Shown here: one piece after another, positions 1 through 6,994 of the stretch
How positions within the stretch are numbered: position 1 is the first letter of the stretch
Layout: the number at the start of each line of letters is the position of its first letter
Origin: Methanobacteriaceae archaeon UBA349
Lineage (GTDB): Archaea; Methanobacteriota; Methanobacteria; Methanobacteriales; Methanobacteriaceae
Length of the DNA: 16,279 nt
NCBI GenBank assembly: GCA_002509745.1
Contig: DAWK01000182.1
Coordinates: 1-16,279, forward strand
Direction of reading: 5' to 3'
The notes under the pieces: generated by a model
What the model saw: the letters and a program-made list of their open reading frames with translations, nothing else
What the model was told of the DNA's origin: nothing
The model's database searches: none
Position numbers and translations under genes: made by a program

Positions 1-27
1 TTTAATCAATAGTTCTAATCAATATTA

Positions 28-42
28 TTTAGTATAATTAAT
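28..42 (+). promoter_or_regulatory. Candidate TATA-box region of the geranylgeranyl reductase gene
   Basis: An AT-rich stretch with a TATA-like core (AGTATAATTA, 31-40) lies about 50 bases before the ATG at 89. A start of transcription near 60 would leave a leader of roughly 28 nt that contains the GAGGA ribosome binding site at 79-83. A second TATA-like word at 56-63 is too close to the gene to leave that site on the mRNA. Prediction by eye only. Confidence 0.3.
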
Positions 43-88
43 CATATAATCAAACATTATATGGATAAATAACCTAAAGAGGACTTAA

Positions 89-1237
89 ATGAATTACGAT
101 GTAGTTGTAGTTGGAGGCCGTGTTTCTGGATCTATAGCCTCAATGTATGCATCGAAAAATGGTGCAAATGTTTTAATGATTGAAAAACATCAAGAAATTG
201 GAACTCCTGTCCAATGCGCCGGCGGAGTTAGTGATTCTTTTTTTAAAAAAATAGATATTTCACCATCCTCAGAATACACCCTTGCTAGAGTCAAAGGAGC
301 TACAATATACTCCCCTGACAAAAATAGTGTAACTTCAAAAAATAAAATTTTAAAAGGCCGTATCTTAGAGAGAAAAAATTTCGATAAAAATTTAGCCATA
401 CAATCAGCAAATGCCGGAACCGAAATAATGCTGAAAACCAGCGTGAAGGGATTAATTACAGAAAATGGTCAAGTGAAAGGTGTTGTAGCTAAACACCTGG
501 GAAAGATCTTAGAAATACCTGCCAAAATAGTTATTGCTGCGGATGGAATTGAATCAAATATGGGCCAATTTTATGGATTAGAAAATCGATTTAAACCTAA
601 AGATATCTGTTCATGTGCTCAATTTGAAATGGTGGGCTTAGATGTTGACCCGGAAATGATGAAATTCTATTTTGGCCAAAAAATAGCACCCGGAGGATAT
701 GCTTGGATATTTCCCAAAGGAGATAATCGAGCCAATGTAGGGTTGGGCATTAGAAGTTCCCAATGTACTGCCTACCACTATCTCCAAAAATTTACAGAAA
801 ATTTAGGTGGTAAAAAAGTTGAATTCAATGTGGGTGCAGTCCCTATAGGCGGACCGATTCAAAAAACCTATGGAAATGGCCTAATAGTTGTGGGAGATGC
901 TGCCGGACAGGTTGATCCTGTGACGGGTGGTGGAATTCATGTTTCTGCAGAATGTGCTAAAATAGCAGGTATGGTTGCTGCCGATGCTGTTCAAAAAGAG
1001 GACTACTCGGAAAAATACTTGAAAAGTTACGAAAAAATTTGGAAAAAACAAGTGGGTAAAAATTTAGAAAAATCACTGCGATTTAGAAAAATTTTTGATA
1101 AACTCAATGATGAAGATATAAATAACCTACTAAGATCTGCCCAAAATAATGATATTGATACAATTTCCAAATTATCTATTTTAAGACTTTTAAAAGGCTA
1201 TCCTGAGCTTTTAAAACTCCTTAGAACAATTTTATAG
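89..1237 (+). CDS. Digeranylgeranylglycerophospholipid reductase (geranylgeranyl reductase family flavoprotein)
   Basis: This FAD enzyme saturates the geranylgeranyl chains of archaeal ether lipids, giving phytanyl (archaeol-type) membranes; it acts at the cytoplasmic face. The 382-residue product has a Rossmann dinucleotide motif at residues 9-15 (GGRVSGS), acidic E32 closing the ADP site, and the PVQCAGG segment with the family cysteine C43. It also has an A-D-G at 151-153, the substrate-channel motif YAWIFP followed by GLG (204-220), and the second FAD motif GDAAGQVDPVTGGGI at 269-283. Length and motif order match full-length archaeal members. The ATG is 5 nt after a GAGGA ribosome binding site (79-83). 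A T-rich tract follows the stop, and the next gene starts over 300 bp away, so it is probably monocistronic. Family members also reduce other polyprenyl compounds, so the exact substrate is inferred. Confidence 0.93.
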   Translation: MNYDVVVVGGRVSGSIASMYASKNGANVLMIEKHQEIGTPVQCAGGVSDSFFKKIDISPSSEYTLARVKGATIYSPDKNSVTSKNKILKGRILERKNFDKNLAIQSANAGTEIMLKTSVKGLITENGQVKGVVAKHLGKILEIPAKIVIAADGIESNMGQFYGLENRFKPKDICSCAQFEMVGLDVDPEMMKFYFGQKIAPGGYAWIFPKGDNRANVGLGIRSSQCTAYHYLQKFTENLGGKKVEFNVGAVPIGGPIQKTYGNGLIVVGDAAGQVDPVTGGGIHVSAECAKIAGMVAADAVQKEDYSEKYLKSYEKIWKKQVGKNLEKSLRFRKIFDKLNDEDINNLLRSAQNNDIDTISKLSILRLLKGYPELLKLLRTIL

Positions 1238-1261
1238 ATTAAAATTAATAAGAATAGAATG

Positions 1262-1298
1262 ATTATTTTTCTATAGTCCTTTTTCATTTTATTTTTAT
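1262..1298 (+). terminator. Oligo-T terminator after the geranylgeranyl reductase gene
   Basis: Several T-runs of four to five (in the stretch 1264-1297) follow the stop codon by about 27 bases on the coding strand. Archaeal RNA polymerase terminates mainly at such oligo-T tracts, with or without a hairpin. No strong stem precedes them. Confidence 0.45.
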
Positions 1299-1440
1299 GA
1301 TCAATACAATAAATTGGGCATATATGATTAATAGAAATTTTTCTAGAAAATAATAGAAATTTAGCAGAGATTATAGTAAAAAATATACTTATAAATGCTT
1401 AATTAGAATTAAGATGAGAAAAAAATTTCAAACAGGATAA

Positions 1441-1476
1441 AACATTCTAGATTATTAATTAGTTCAATAGAATGTT
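1441..1476. repeat. Perfect 9-bp inverted repeat upstream of the STT3-like gene
   Basis: AACATTCTA (1441-1449) and its exact reverse complement TAGAATGTT (1468-1476) are separated by 18 bases. The pair sits between the two candidate TATA boxes of the downstream gene. It could be an operator for a dimeric regulator or an RNA hairpin; the sequence alone does not decide. Confidence 0.6.
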
Positions 1477-1508
1477 AATGAGATTAATAATGAAATAAAT
1501 AATTGAAT

Positions 1509-1518
1509 ATTTATAATT
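1509..1518 (+). promoter_or_regulatory. Candidate TATA box of the STT3-like gene
   Basis: An AT-rich TATA-like word (ATTTATAATT) lies about 39-48 bases before the ATG at 1557. It would place the transcript start near 1538, leaving a leader of about 19 nt with the GGTGG site at 1548-1552. A possible in-frame TTG start at 1503 would then lie outside the transcript. A second TATA-like word at 1389-1398 could give a leader of about 140 nt. Confidence 0.35.
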
Positions 1519-1547
1519 TAATTCATACAATTAAAAATTACTATAAT

Positions 1548-1552
1548 GGTGG
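1548..1552 (+). promoter_or_regulatory. Ribosome binding site deciding the ATG start at 1557
   Basis: GGTGG lies 4 nt before the ATG at 1557. The longer reading frame begins with a TTG at 1503 that has no such site, so the ATG is preferred. The 18 residues lost are polar and not part of a membrane segment. Confidence 0.65.
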
Positions 1553-1556
1553 CCCA

Positions 1557-4124
1557 ATGAGTAAAAAATCCATTTTAAGCTCTAATTTAATTGCAAAAAA
1601 TCTTAATCAAATCTATTTAATATTAATATTACTTGGAACATTCCTCGTTAGATTAATTCCCAGCAGAAATCTTTCCATTGCAGGTAATGATGCCTATTTA
1701 CACCATGATATTGTTATGAGGATAATTGAACAAGGATTTGGAGTTATATCCCATAATCCTCTTTCTTTAATGGGATTAAGTTCTTATGGTTACCCCCCAT
1801 TGTATCATATCATTGGAACTATTCTTTATGAAACATTTCACAGCCAGTTAGTTTTCTTTATTTTGCCTCCGCTTCTAGGAGTTGCCTCAGTTTTTGTATT
1901 TTATAGATTATCACATGAGCTTTTTGATAATAAAAATGCAGAATTACTATCAACTCTCCTATTCGCATTTGTCCCAGCATTTATAGTTCGTACGTCTGTC
2001 TTTATACCCGAATCACTGGGAATACTATTTTTCATAAGCATGGCTTACTTTTTAGTAAAATATATCAAATCAATTCCAGGATATGAAAATCTAGATAATT
2101 TTGCCTTAAAGAATTTTCTAAAAATATTCTCTGGAAATTACAAATATTTGCTGTTTGCCTTAGTTATATTTACCATATATCTATTCACCCATAGGGGATG
2201 GGTATTTATGGCACTGGTAGCTCTGCTTTTAATGGTCACATTTTTAATACCATCATTTAAGAAAAAACCAGTTACATTTTCCATTGTATTCATTTTAATT
2301 GGAATTGGGCTTTTAGAATTTGTTACTTTCGTAGCCAGATTCCAACAGGAACCAGTAACTATTTTAGGGTTCCCCAAATGGATGGGCATTCTTCAACTAG
2401 TTCTGGGGTTATATGGGCTGGTTATTTTCATAAAATCAAAGAATTCATTATATAAATTCTTGGCATTATGGGCCATTGCATTTATGGTCATTGGAACATA
2501 CTCCTTTAGATTTAGAGACCCATATGCAGCAATTCCATTAACATTAATGGCAGGATATGTATTTGCATATATTTTATTGCCTAAAATTAATGAACTTTCA
2601 ATTTTCAAAAGTTATAAACTCTTTAAAAGAAACTTCGGTGGAAGTTTAAAAATAATTCTATTATTAATCCTTATTTCAATTCCTATAGCTCAAGGAGTAT
2701 CAATTGCTTACAGTGGTGTCAGCCAGCCTACAGCAAATGAAATTTCGGCTTTTAAGTGGATTGAAAACGAAACACCAGCAGATGCAATTTTTTTAACAAC
2801 AAAAGATGATGCATATTTCTTAATAGGTAATACACATCGTAAAGATGTTGCTCTCTGGAAAACGGTTTATGAAGGATTTATGGGAAATGCACCTTCTGTT
2901 GATGAAACTGTGGCCACCCAAAGAGATGTAGATACTATGTTAGGGACTGCCCAGGCAAGTGAAGCCTATTATCTCTTAAATAAATACAATATAAGCTATA
3001 TCTACGTATCTCCCGGCATGTACAACCTAACATCTTCCAATGGGTTGATAACTTACATACCATATGATACTCACTTTAAAACATATTTTGTTTCGGGAGA
3101 TGCTTCTGTTTATAAATATATTAAAAATCCTACATTAAATCCCCCTACTAATAACTTAAACTCCTCATCAATTAATAATACAGAATATAAAAAGAGTTTA
3201 GAATTTATAGAACAATTCTGGAATGGTTACAGTTATTCTGAAAATGGGGGGGACTATTTAAAAGATTCACTCCTTGATTTAGAATTTGGAGGCATATACA
3301 AAGGAGATTATGCATTAAATTCACAAATAACTATATTATATGCTCATATGTCTAATAGCTCGAGTGCAGATCTAAATAGTCGTTCACAATATTTACTTAA
3401 CTGGTTGAGTTATAAACAAATGGAAACTGGGTCTTTCCCTACAAGCATACCTCCAGAAGAGTATACTATAGGAACAATGGAAACTATATATCCATTAATG
3501 AATGTGGATGATGAAAAGTCAAATATTAATGAAAATCAGACCATTATAACCACAAAAGGCCTTGAGTTTGTTAATAAACAAACTGGAAAAGATTATATAA
3601 ATATTTCCAATGTTAAAAAATCTCAAAACAGCACCTTAGGTCCAGATTATTTAAGTCTGAAAACCGATGCTCAGGTAAGTGGAATGAATCCATCAGGCAA
3701 GGAAAAAATCATCAAAAATGTTTTAAAAGCGCAAAAAAGTGATGGTTCCTGGACTTCACAATCCTATCAAAATATTGAGATTCTTAAAGGCCTCTGTCTT
3801 TATTATAATTCCACACCGGATAAAAATGTTTTAAATTCTATTAAAAAGGGATCCAAATGGTTAGTAAACAATCAAAATTCTCAAGGAAGATTTACTGATG
3901 ATGGTAGCCCGACTAACTATGGCTTGAATCACTATGCTGATGCAGTTATGGTTTATCACATCGCAGGAAATACAGAATCTGTAGCAAAAACATTAAGTTA
4001 CATGGCCAATGCCACTTTAAAAGACGATATTACGCCTTTAAAGTCTTATTTGACCATTATTTCTAACTTGAGTTTAATATATGGGGAAGATAAAGCTATT
4101 GAAATAGCCAATAGGATGGTGTAA
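1557..4124 (+). CDS. STT3/AglB-like GT-C membrane protein with C-terminal toroid-like domain
   Basis: Residues 1-390 of 855 are mostly hydrophobic, with a first membrane span at about 18-34 and the last at about 366-386. The first outside loop has GNDAYLHHD (43-51), matching the catalytic D-x-D/E loop of STT3/AglB oligosaccharyltransferases, and a later loop has the YSFRFRDPYAA type of sequence seen in that family. The soluble part begins with a WI-x-E-x-TPAD segment as in AglB. Where WWDYG is expected there is T415-K416-D417-D418-A419, so only an acidic residue is kept. Residues from about 550 to 855 contain QKSDGSW (726-732) and QNSQGRF (773-779), resembling QW repeats of alpha/alpha-toroid (squalene cyclase-like) domains, plus many N-x-S/T sequons. 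Likely an envelope glycan or lipid-linked sugar transferase; true protein oligosaccharyltransferase activity is doubtful. I know no gene name for it. Confidence 0.72.
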   Translation: MSKKSILSSNLIAKNLNQIYLILILLGTFLVRLIPSRNLSIAGNDAYLHHDIVMRIIEQGFGVISHNPLSLMGLSSYGYPPLYHIIGTILYETFHSQLVFFILPPLLGVASVFVFYRLSHELFDNKNAELLSTLLFAFVPAFIVRTSVFIPESLGILFFISMAYFLVKYIKSIPGYENLDNFALKNFLKIFSGNYKYLLFALVIFTIYLFTHRGWVFMALVALLLMVTFLIPSFKKKPVTFSIVFILIGIGLLEFVTFVARFQQEPVTILGFPKWMGILQLVLGLYGLVIFIKSKNSLYKFLALWAIAFMVIGTYSFRFRDPYAAIPLTLMAGYVFAYILLPKINELSIFKSYKLFKRNFGGSLKIILLLILISIPIAQGVSIAYSGVSQPTANEISAFKWIENETPADAIFLTTKDDAYFLIGNTHRKDVALWKTVYEGFMGNAPSVDETVATQRDVDTMLGTAQASEAYYLLNKYNISYIYVSPGMYNLTSSNGLITYIPYDTHFKTYFVSGDASVYKYIKNPTLNPPTNNLNSSSINNTEYKKSLEFIEQFWNGYSYSENGGDYLKDSLLDLEFGGIYKGDYALNSQITILYAHMSNSSSADLNSRSQYLLNWLSYKQMETGSFPTSIPPEEYTIGTMETIYPLMNVDDEKSNINENQTIITTKGLEFVNKQTGKDYINISNVKKSQNSTLGPDYLSLKTDAQVSGMNPSGKEKIIKNVLKAQKSDGSWTSQSYQNIEILKGLCLYYNSTPDKNVLNSIKKGSKWLVNNQNSQGRFTDDGSPTNYGLNHYADAVMVYHIAGNTESVAKTLSYMANATLKDDITPLKSYLTIISNLSLIYGEDKAIEIANRMV
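3246..3252 (+). repeat. G7 homopolymer inside the STT3-like gene
   Basis: Seven consecutive G encode G564, G565 and the first base of D566. The tract lies between the membrane/catalytic half and the toroid-like C-terminal domain. G-runs of this length are rare in such AT-rich coding DNA. Confidence 0.9.
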
Positions 4125-4145
4125 ACTTTTTAGGAAAGAAGTTTA
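4122..4145 (+). terminator. Hairpin beginning at the stop codon of the STT3-like gene
   Basis: The bases 4122-4131 pair with 4136-4145 in a 10-bp stem (one T-G wobble) around an AGGA loop. The stop codon TAA (4122-4124) forms the first arm base. AT-rich sequence follows but no long T-run, so it may stabilise the mRNA 3' end rather than terminate transcription. Confidence 0.45.
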
Positions 4146-4181
4146 TATATAATATTATAATTTTGGATTATCTTAATGAAT

Positions 4182-4230
4182 CTATAAATAAATTCTAGAA
4201 TAAGTAATATTCTAAATAAGATTTATAAAT
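4182..4230 (+). promoter_or_regulatory. Candidate promoter region of the HEAT-repeat gene with TTCTAGAA palindrome
   Basis: Two TATA-like words are present: CTATAAATA (4182-4190) and TTTATAAAT (4222-4230). The first would start transcription near 4211, giving a leader of about 46 nt; the second near 4250, almost at the GGGG ribosome binding site (4247-4250). A 10-bp palindrome ATTCTAGAAT (4192-4201) lies just downstream of the first box, a position where a repressor could act. Confidence 0.35.
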
Positions 4231-4256
4231 GCTTGAAGTTATAGTTGGGGAAATAA

Positions 4257-5606
4257 ATGACTTTAAACAAGTACAAAGTCGATGTAGACGAGTTGATGGC
4301 GGAAAAAGATGTTCCGGGACTTATTGATGCTTTAGAACATGAAGATTTCATAGTGAGAAAAGAAGCTACTCGTGCTTTAAAATATGTAGGAGATCAACGA
4401 GCAGTATCTGCCTTAATCAAATCTCTGGAATATGAAGATTGGCATTCTAAATTTTCAGTCCTCGGCACTGTGCGTGCCAATGCTGCAGAAGCACTAGGAA
4501 AAATACAAAGTAAATATGCTGTGACTCCATTAATAGAACGTCTTGATGATTCTGATTCAGAAGTTCGATGGAAAGCAGCTGAAGCATTAGGTAGAATAGG
4601 GGATTATGAAGCATTAGAACCATTAATCTATGCCCTAAATGATACTGATGGAGATGTTCGTAAACAAGCAGCCCGATCTTTGGGAGAGCTGGATGATCCT
4701 ATAGCCGTTGATGCATTGATTGAAGCGTTATCAGATAGGGATTGGCCAGTACGTAAAAATGCTGCTACTTCTTTAGGAAGAATAGGTGACGAAAGAGCAC
4801 TCAAACCACTACTGAAAGCCCTGGATGATAAAGATATTGATGTCAGACGCCATGCGATTGGTGCATTGGTAAAAATGAAAAGTAAAGCCGTTAAGCCACT
4901 TTTAAAAAAGCTTCATGACACTGATTGGCAAACACGAGCAATTGCTGCTGAATCTTTAGGACGTATAGGTAGTAAAAAAGCACTAGAACCATTAATAAAA
5001 GCATTGAGCGATCGCAGATTTCGAGATGAAAATCGTTATGTTAGAGGCAAAGCAGCAGAGGCCTTGGGAAGAATAGGAGATAAAGTGGCAGTTAAATATT
5101 TAGAAAAGGCCTTAGATGAAAAATATATATTCGTCCGCAAAAGAGCCCAAGAAGCCCTTGATTTAATTGAATTGGCACCCGACCTGGATCATTTTGAAAA
5201 TGAGGAGTTTTGTTTTGATTATCCATTGTTCTGGGACTTGGACGATGTATATAAATGGGAAAAGCTATTGATTGGTTATTGGCCTCCTAAAAGTCTTAAA
5301 TTTTCAATTAACCGCAAAACTAATGCGGAAGACGTTACTATTGGTGAATTTGCAGACATTATAGCTGAAGTTTTTCATGAACAGCACATTGAAAAAGTAT
5401 TCAAAACAGAGGATCATATTGCAGGTTCCCGTGCTTTTAAAGTTGTTGGTGATAATTATAAGTTTGACCCAGCAAAACGAACTATAGTTATAGTCTTCAA
5501 AAAGTACGACAATTTATATTATTTCTGGTTCACAGGAAACATCAAAGATATGGATGAAGCATCAAAATACATGAAGATAATGATAAATAGTTTCCATATA
5601 AAGTAA
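4257..5606 (+). CDS. HEAT-repeat (PBS-lyase type) protein with PsbP-like C-terminal domain
   Basis: The 449-residue product carries about nine HEAT repeats of roughly 31 residues between residues 19 and 303. They follow the pattern xxPLIxALxDxDxxVRxxAAxALGRIGDxxA, and the second and eighth have short insertions. After a short acidic linker, residues 318-449 form a separate domain. It opens with FCFDYPLFW and ends with KYMKIMINSFHI, with a G-S-R-A-F-K-V strand between, which resembles PsbP/MOG1-fold (DUF1795-like) domains; that assignment is by pattern only. No signal peptide or membrane span is seen, so it is probably cytoplasmic. HEAT repeats usually form protein-binding scaffolds, and no catalytic motif is visible. 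The ATG is 6 nt after GGGG (4247-4250). Partner and function are unknown. Confidence 0.85.
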   Translation: MTLNKYKVDVDELMAEKDVPGLIDALEHEDFIVRKEATRALKYVGDQRAVSALIKSLEYEDWHSKFSVLGTVRANAAEALGKIQSKYAVTPLIERLDDSDSEVRWKAAEALGRIGDYEALEPLIYALNDTDGDVRKQAARSLGELDDPIAVDALIEALSDRDWPVRKNAATSLGRIGDERALKPLLKALDDKDIDVRRHAIGALVKMKSKAVKPLLKKLHDTDWQTRAIAAESLGRIGSKKALEPLIKALSDRRFRDENRYVRGKAAEALGRIGDKVAVKYLEKALDEKYIFVRKRAQEALDLIELAPDLDHFENEEFCFDYPLFWDLDDVYKWEKLLIGYWPPKSLKFSINRKTNAEDVTIGEFADIIAEVFHEQHIEKVFKTEDHIAGSRAFKVVGDNYKFDPAKRTIVIVFKKYDNLYYFWFTGNIKDMDEASKYMKIMINSFHIK

Positions 5607-5658
5607 AGTGAAAAATTATTTCAAAATTTAAAGTTTAATTAAAACCGGGATTTTTTAC

Positions 5659-6225
5659 ATGAAAAATAAGACTAAGAAAAATAAGATTAAAATTAGTTCC
5701 GGAAAATATAAAGAATTTTATTTTGCACTTGCTTGCTGTGATAATAATCTAATATCAAGTAGTTTGGGAAGAGATAGTAAAGAAGAAGCTTTAAATGACC
5801 TTAATGAATTTGTTGATGATAAGTATCATTTCTATATAAACTTAGATACTGAAAAAGATTCTAAAAATAGCCCTGAATTAATTAAAAAAATTGGAAAATA
5901 CTATTACGGACAAAATAGTAAAAATAAAGAATTAAAATTTGATGAAAAAGAAAATTTTGATATTAAAGTTCTAAAAGAAGTTTCTAAAATCCCATACGGT
6001 GAATTTAGAACTTATAAAGAAATTGGTGAAAGTCTAGGAACAAAAGGTTATCGGGCGGTTGGAAATGCATTAAATAAAAATCCACTTCCACTTTTTATCC
6101 CTTGCCATCGTGTCGTGAAATCAGACATGACCATTGGAGGATTTCGTGGTGGATTAAAGATGAAAAAAGAACTATTAAAAAGAGAGGGAGTTCAATTTAA
6201 GGGGAATAAAGTAATTAAAAAATAG
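5659..6225 (+). CDS. ogt: Methylated-DNA--protein-cysteine methyltransferase (O6-alkylguanine repair)
   Basis: This suicide repair protein moves an alkyl group from O6-alkylguanine in DNA to its own cysteine. The catalytic domain is residues 105-185 of 188. It has IPYGEFRTYKEIG (helix-turn-helix entry), YRAVGNALNKNPLP (recognition helix with the arginine finger), the active-site motif IPCHRVV with C149, and GGFRGGLKMKKELLKREG closing the fold. The N-terminal part (1-100) is lysine-rich and less conserved, as is usual in this family. A CCGGGA ribosome binding site (5645-5650) lies 8 nt before the ATG. Only 52 bp separate it from the HEAT gene, so joint transcription is possible. It faces the cdh cluster tail to tail. 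Confidence 0.93.
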   Translation: MKNKTKKNKIKISSGKYKEFYFALACCDNNLISSSLGRDSKEEALNDLNEFVDDKYHFYINLDTEKDSKNSPELIKKIGKYYYGQNSKNKELKFDEKENFDIKVLKEVSKIPYGEFRTYKEIGESLGTKGYRAVGNALNKNPLPLFIPCHRVVKSDMTIGGFRGGLKMKKELLKREGVQFKGNKVIKK

Positions 6226-6231
6226 AAAATA

Positions 6232-6264
6232 AGAAATTTAACAATAAATATTATAAAAATTTCT
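6232..6264 (+). terminator. 8-bp inverted repeat after ogt, possible terminator
   Basis: AGAAATTT (6232-6239) pairs perfectly with AAATTTCT (6257-6264) across a 17-nt loop, starting 6 nt after the ogt stop. The stem is AT-rich and no T-run follows, so a terminator role is weakly supported. Confidence 0.25.
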
Positions 6265-6297
6265 AATTAAAATAAGAAAACTAATCCAGAAAATTAT

Positions 6298-6355
6298 ATA
6301 AAAATAACGAATAAAATAAGAAAATAGTGAAAAATATATTTAAATATTAAAATAA
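6298..6355 (-). terminator. T-rich tract after the ferredoxin gene
   Basis: Downstream of the ferredoxin stop, the coding (-) strand carries repeated runs of four to five T. This fits the oligo-T terminators of archaea and would also limit read-through into the convergent ogt gene. Confidence 0.35.
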
Positions 6356-6823
6356 TTAGATTTTTGTTTTATAGATTTTAAGAGCCTCTTCCAGCACATC
6401 CGTGAACTCATCATCTGTTTTAAGATCTTCTAAATCTTCTATCGAGAATATTTTTAAAACATTATCTTTACATGCTTCCACACAAGCCGGAATGATGGTA
6501 TCGGCATCCATACAAAGAGTGCATTTTTGAGCTGATTTTTTCTCCTCATCGATTACCAGAATACCTATAGGACAGGCAATCATACATAATCTGCATAAAA
6601 TACAGGATTCCTCATCAACTTTTAACGAACCATTTTCATCTTTTATGGCGCCAGTAGGGCATATTCTTGCACATGGAGCCTTATCAGGATGGCACTGCAA
6701 ACAAAAAACAGGTATTGAACTGCTTTTTTTGGCCCTGGCCACCCCATGAGTTTTTTTACATGCATTGATACAGTCAAAGCATTCACTACAACTTTGGGGA
6801 TCAACAACCATCAGAGTATTCAT
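6356..6823 (-). CDS. Four-cluster 4Fe-4S ferredoxin of the CODH/ACS cluster (CooF/HycB-like)
   Basis: The 155-residue protein has sixteen cysteines in four groups, each able to hold a [4Fe-4S] cluster: C12-C15-C18-C22, C41-C44-C51-C55, C74-C77-C80-C84 and C101-C104-C114-C118. The C-terminal 35 residues are acidic and free of cysteines. This layout is typical of CooF/HycB-type electron-transfer subunits. Its place directly after cdhE suggests it carries electrons between CO dehydrogenase (CdhA) and the cell's reductant pool; that partner is inferred from position. GGTGA (6828-6832) lies 4 nt before the ATG. A 163-bp gap, a hairpin at the cdhE stop and a TATA-like box separate it from cdhE, so it may have its own transcript. 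Confidence 0.9.
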   Translation of the reverse strand: MNTLMVVDPQSCSECFDCINACKKTHGVARAKKSSSIPVFCLQCHPDKAPCARICPTGAIKDENGSLKVDEESCILCRLCMIACPIGILVIDEEKKSAQKCTLCMDADTIIPACVEACKDNVLKIFSIEDLEDLKTDDEFTDVLEEALKIYKTKI

Positions 6824-6850
6824 TAAATCACCTTAAATAATTTTTAGGAG

Positions 6851-6860
6851 TTTTATATTT
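6851..6860 (-). promoter_or_regulatory. Candidate TATA box of the ferredoxin gene
   Basis: On the - strand AAATATAAAA lies 28-37 bases before the ATG at 6823. It would give a very short leader that barely includes the GGTGA site at 6828-6832. Another AT-rich word at 6891-6900 is an alternative. Confidence 0.3.
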
Positions 6861-6971
6861 AAATTGAGATTATCATGTAACGTATTCCAAAAAATATATT
6901 TAATTAATCGCAAATAGCGACCAATTTATTTATTTTTAAAGAATTGATTAAATTACAAATTTAATTCAAAT

Positions 6972-6994
6972 ACATTTAATAAAAGATTAAATGT
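6972..6994 (-). terminator. Perfect 9-bp hairpin covering the cdhE stop codon
   Basis: ACATTTAAT (6972-6980) and ATTAAATGT (6986-6994) form a perfect 9-bp stem around a 5-base loop. The loop reads CTTTT on the coding strand. The cdhE stop codon (6987-6989) lies inside the stem. The following sequence is AT-rich with only short T-runs, so it may be a weak terminator or a processing and stability element between cdhE and the ferredoxin gene. Confidence 0.45.

Larger units (their letters stand above)
1238..1556. other. Intergenic region with T-tract terminator, inverted repeat and promoter candidates
   Basis: This 319-bp gap has no convincing gene. In order it holds T-runs just after the reductase gene (1264-1297), a 12-bp palindrome TTTTCTAGAAAA (1339-1350), a TATA-like box (1389-1398), a perfect 9-bp inverted repeat (1441-1449 with 1468-1476), a second TATA-like box (1509-1518), and the ribosome binding site of the next gene (1548-1552). 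Sequence composition is strongly AT. Confidence 0.6.

Noticed and set aside
1503..1556. N-terminal extension of the STT3-like protein starting from TTG at 1503
   Set aside because: No ribosome binding site, overlap with a TATA-like word, and a good ATG with GGTGG 18 codons later.
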